Source: Taenia hydatigena (taxonomy: Eukaryota; Platyhelminthes; Cestoda; Cyclophyllidea; Taeniidae). From it: a stretch of 64,000 nucleotides of DNA. This document shows positions 61,001-64,000 of this stretch, piece by piece; position 1 is the first letter of the stretch, and each line of letters begins with the position of its first letter. Made by a program: the position numbers and the translations under genes. The notes beneath the pieces were generated by a model that was given only the letters and a program-made list of their open reading frames with translations, ran no database searches and was not told the origin of the DNA. The stretch covers positions 186,001 to 250,000 of the forward strand of contig JADWOT020001210.1 in NCBI GenBank assembly GCA_036345935.2, written 5' to 3'.

Positions 61001-62140
61001 ATTATATTTTTAAATGCTGAACCACTGCTTGGATTCTACATGCTCAAATCAAAACGGGTCAGCTAAGATATATGCTCGGTGCTATTAACGTAACTCTGTA
61101 AGTTTATTCTATTACGTCCCACGAAGAAACCGTCTGCGGATTTTAGAGCAGGATAGCCGACCGAGGCATTGTGGAATGCCTCCATGAAGACAGTCATCAG
61201 CTATTCGGCACGTGGATGTTTAATGCTATCGCAAGTGTGTTGTTGTTTAGACACAACTGCAATGACCGGGCTCCTGCAACCACCATGTCAAAGGGATCCG
61301 TTTTAAATGGTGCACTTGCAAATCTAGAAGTTACACTTTAACACCAGCGACAACAGCGACTGACGGACCTACCCTCACTGCTCCAGTCACTTCAGCGCTA
61401 CTCGCATCCAAGATCCTAGTGTCGATGTGAGTCTGTTCGATTCCCTGTGTGAAGCATAAACTGTTTCGCCAACTGCAAGCACTCTAGCTCAAAATTTGCT
61501 CATTTTCAAACGCATCATTTTGTTTTTGAAGGCTTCATTAGTACAGGGATTGATAAGTCAAAATGGTTTGCCTTTCTTTATTGATAAATTTATTAGTCAT
61601 GGCAGAAAATTTGTAAAGGACAGATAAAACCTCAAAATTTCAGCCTGTTTTCATTACCGGTGTCATTAAGTAAGGTGCTTGAATCGATCTCCACCATCAA
61701 CATCCTGGCAATGGAAGCGGTCTACTTTGGCATTCTTTTGAACCAAAGATTATTTTGTAGTTCGTGACGAGGAGCGAATTTGAGAAGCATGCATACAAAG
61801 ACGTGATAGACTTGCGTTGTGTTTCCCAAATGGCATGTAACTCACCATTACGACAATAATATCGAGGTATTATTATCTCCATTTTCACACAACCAGCACA
61901 ATAAGCAGCAAATTCAATTTCCATTTCCGTTCTTCTTCACATCCTACATGAAACTTTAACCTACTCGAAGAAACACGAGCATGATGTTTTGCTGTGAACC
62001 GTGAGTTAAAATTGTTCCCATGCATTAGGAAGGATGGTACACCTTGGCTTTGCGCAATGTCATTAGTCAAACGGTTTTGTTTCTATGCCTTGCCAAATGG
62101 TGAAAAACGACTGCTCTTAGGGTAACTCATTTTCAATTGG
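61001..62140. other. No supportable gene; likely intron or intergenic
   Basis: About 1.1 kb between a repeat and the zinc-ribbon-like exon, with no motif-bearing frame on either strand. If the gene at 62.1 kb has upstream exons, they may lie here unseen. Confidence 0.4.
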
Positions 62141-62554
62141 ATGGTATCAGATTGTCGCTTATTTAGTAGGGATTTTCTATACGGGGGTCAAGATAGATGT
62201 ATAAAAATTATGGAGCAACTATTAATGCACTTGCTCGAGCCAAGATTTTGTGTATGCAAATGCCATTCATCGATACACACGAAAGTTTATCAAGGAGATT
62301 CCATCATTTGCAGTTCTTGTGGGACAGCACTAATTGCCGATGGTGATGACGGCGGTTAGAGCGCTCATTAAATCCAATTTTGCATTTAGAATTTAGAGGC
62401 ATCTGCAACCCCATTTGTTAAAATTGAGTCTCTGATTCCTGTTTTAGTTTTAAGAAATCGCAGGGTAATTGAAAAGTTTTGTCAGGACAAAGAACTTAAA
62501 GTGGTTGAAAAATTAACGAGGCAAATGGAAAATAGTAAGCGACCCCTTTGCTAA
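62141..62554 (+). CDS. Candidate 3' end of a zinc-ribbon-like gene (two exons)
   Basis: Exon a (62141-62342) and exon b (62397-62554) join across a 54-nt intron (donor G then GTGATG, acceptor AATTTAG), both phase 1, to give about 120 residues ending at TAA 62552-62554. Exon a contains CVCKCH, a VYQGDSIICSSCGTAL block and the C-x2-CG-x2-L ending typical of zinc ribbons. Exon b is hydrophobic and then strongly charged (RNRRVIEKFCQDKELKVVEK) and closes RPLC. An alternative donor at 62355 is also phase 1 and would add four residues. The left end is uncertain: the ATG at 62141 is used, but an acceptor at 62150 would make it an internal exon. I do not recognise the family. Confidence 0.45.
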
Positions 62555-62599
62555 TCAGCGAAATTAAATATCACCCATTTAAAGTATCAATATTGCAGG

Positions 62600-62870
62600 C
62601 GGCCGAACTGCCTACCTGTGAGTCTATTGACGCATCTATTCAACTCAGTTCTACCTATCTCTTTACCCATTCATCCATCTTCTCACTCCATTTTACCTTA
62701 GCGGGTGCATAAGGTGTGTCCCCTGAATGTATACGCCATATACTAGTCTAGTGTTTCCACGGGCTTCTCGAAGTTGCTGCATTCTTGCGATCCAGAAATG
62801 CTTTATATTTGGATTTCCTAAAATGGACACCTCTTTAACCCTCCCCCTTCCCCCTCCCTTTATCATCTTA
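62600..62870 (+). repeat. Direct dispersed repeat, right copy
   Basis: Partner of 48258-48545 in the same orientation. It begins within 50 bases of the stop codon of the candidate gene at 62554, so it may lie in its 3' untranslated region. Confidence 0.85.
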
Positions 62871-63499
62871 CTCTCCCTATTTGCCTTCGTGGCAGGTGCT
62901 TCTAGTGTCCAGCACTGCTGTCGCTACTGCTAAAAGCGCCTCAGCAGTCATAGAGTTTGTCATTTGATGTAGAGAAATAATTCAGCTCTCTTCTTATCCT
63001 TCTTATCTTTCCATTATCTATTCCAGCTACACTTCACCTCCGCCCCTGGTCCTTATATTAATTAACTTTGAATGCTGTCATCACTGAGTCGGTTGGGTGT
63101 GTGGGTAGGTGGAAGAGTCGCATTGAGCCTTTAAAAACCACCTCAATGTAAGCATAGGCGGTCTTCACGTGCTTTTTTTCTGCATAGTGAACTCAGCCAA
63201 GGTTAGTGATTGCAATGGATAAGTAATTCACAGCCTTAAGCCTCTTACAGTAATCACAACCTCAGCTGTCTTCCATCCCCCTTATTGCTTTAAATCCAAG
63301 CAACAGTCTTGCCAACAATGACGTGGTGATAAGAAACGTACGTCGTACGTGACAAAAAAGCAGTTCCTGTCGGAAAAATGGAAACTGTAATGTAGACGTT
63401 CAAGGGTAACCAGGAAGAGAGTCGCGGTCGGAGAAATAGCAAACACTGGCATGGCTAATGAAGCTAACACTTTGTCCAGAGGGACCAACTCAAGTTTAG
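62871..63499. other. No supportable gene
   Basis: About 630 bases, pyrimidine-rich at the left (CCCTCCCCCTTCCCCCTCCC at about 62839-62858, just before it). The minus-strand frame 63282-63524 has no motif. Confidence 0.4.
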
Positions 63500-63920
63500 C
63501 ATTTGGGAGTGCGAAGCCTCCCAAGCAGTGATCGTAATCGTACCTCCATTTTTAGCCACTAGAATGGCATTGATGGGGTCTCGACTGTGACGAAAGGCTC
63601 TGCATCCTCCCAGTGCTACATTTCGGTGCCTATTTCGAGGTCCCATTCTGTGGAGGGGTTGGAAACATCCACTTCATGGCCACTATGAAGATGGCGCGCA
63701 CACAAATCACCTCCCACAGAACCTGAGCTCGTCATGGCATGGTTCAGCCCCCTGTGGATTGATGCCGATATCACACTGCCTGGTATAGGTAGGTTCAATC
63801 TATTCACGAAAAAAGGGGTGCATTGACAAACATCTAGTTCTGAAACAGAAAGAATAAGTATATGCTCCTCCACTGTAATGACAGCTTCACAAAATTATTG
63901 AAGGCGAATGCACAATGTTA
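63500..63920 (-). repeat. Inverted dispersed repeat, right copy
   Basis: Reverse complement of 60560-61000. The minus-strand open frames over it (63464-63646 and 63616-63873) have no recognised domain and are not open in the partner. The last 80 bases of the window show nothing further. Confidence 0.85.
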
Positions 63921-64000
63921 CAACTATATGCACGGGCTACCAACTCAGCTATGGCTTCAAATGGTTTCCACCTTCTACTGCACTGATATTTAGTTAACCG

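Noticed and set aside
1..64000. Bacterial-type systems such as CRISPR arrays, operons or insertion sequences
   Set aside because: No regularly spaced identical short repeats, no collinear long frames and no transposase frame were seen. The exon-intron structure is eukaryotic.

Overview
The window is eukaryotic genomic DNA, most likely from a metazoan. It is AT-rich, has almost no long open frames, and is crowded with diverged dispersed repeats. The few convincing coding segments are short exons bounded by GT/AG introns of about 50 to 270 nt. There is no operon layout, no ribosome-binding-site pattern and no bacterial gene set. Small introns, C2H2 fingers and a high repeat load would suit a flatworm, but the sequence alone does not establish that.

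Layout. Positions 1-263 and 15139-15401 are near-identical inverted copies of one repeat and bracket 15 kb with no convincing gene; a speculative exon lies at 4040-4420 (-). The best gene is on the minus strand at 21014-21843: four phase-matched exons encoding four C2H2 zinc fingers, the second of which lacks its first cysteine. Two weak candidate exons lie downstream at 20.0-20.4 kb.

From 26.6 to 47.7 kb there are three direct copies (A 26632, B 34021, C 41874) of a segment carrying a gene of unknown function. B and C share an ATG-bearing exon end, a splice donor, an intron of about 106 nt and an acceptor. In B the next exon stays open for about 280 codons apart from one TGA. C is broken by a small deletion, two TAGs and a larger deletion. 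A is 5'-truncated. A second repeat family lies beside them: a pyrimidine-rich arm at 36630-38500 is an inverted copy of 45946-47745, and a shorter copy lies at 28895-29622.

Further repeat pairs are 30025-30430 with 53040-53485 (inverted), 48258-48545 with 62600-62870 (direct), 53935-54140 with 56325-56540 (direct), and 60560-61000 with 63500-63920 (inverted). The right end has scattered candidate exons. The best are a pair at 62141-62554 (+) with a zinc-ribbon-like motif and a natural stop, and one at 57432-57622 (+).

All identities are judged by eye. Exon calls rest on splice sites, reading phase and motif spacing; no search was run.
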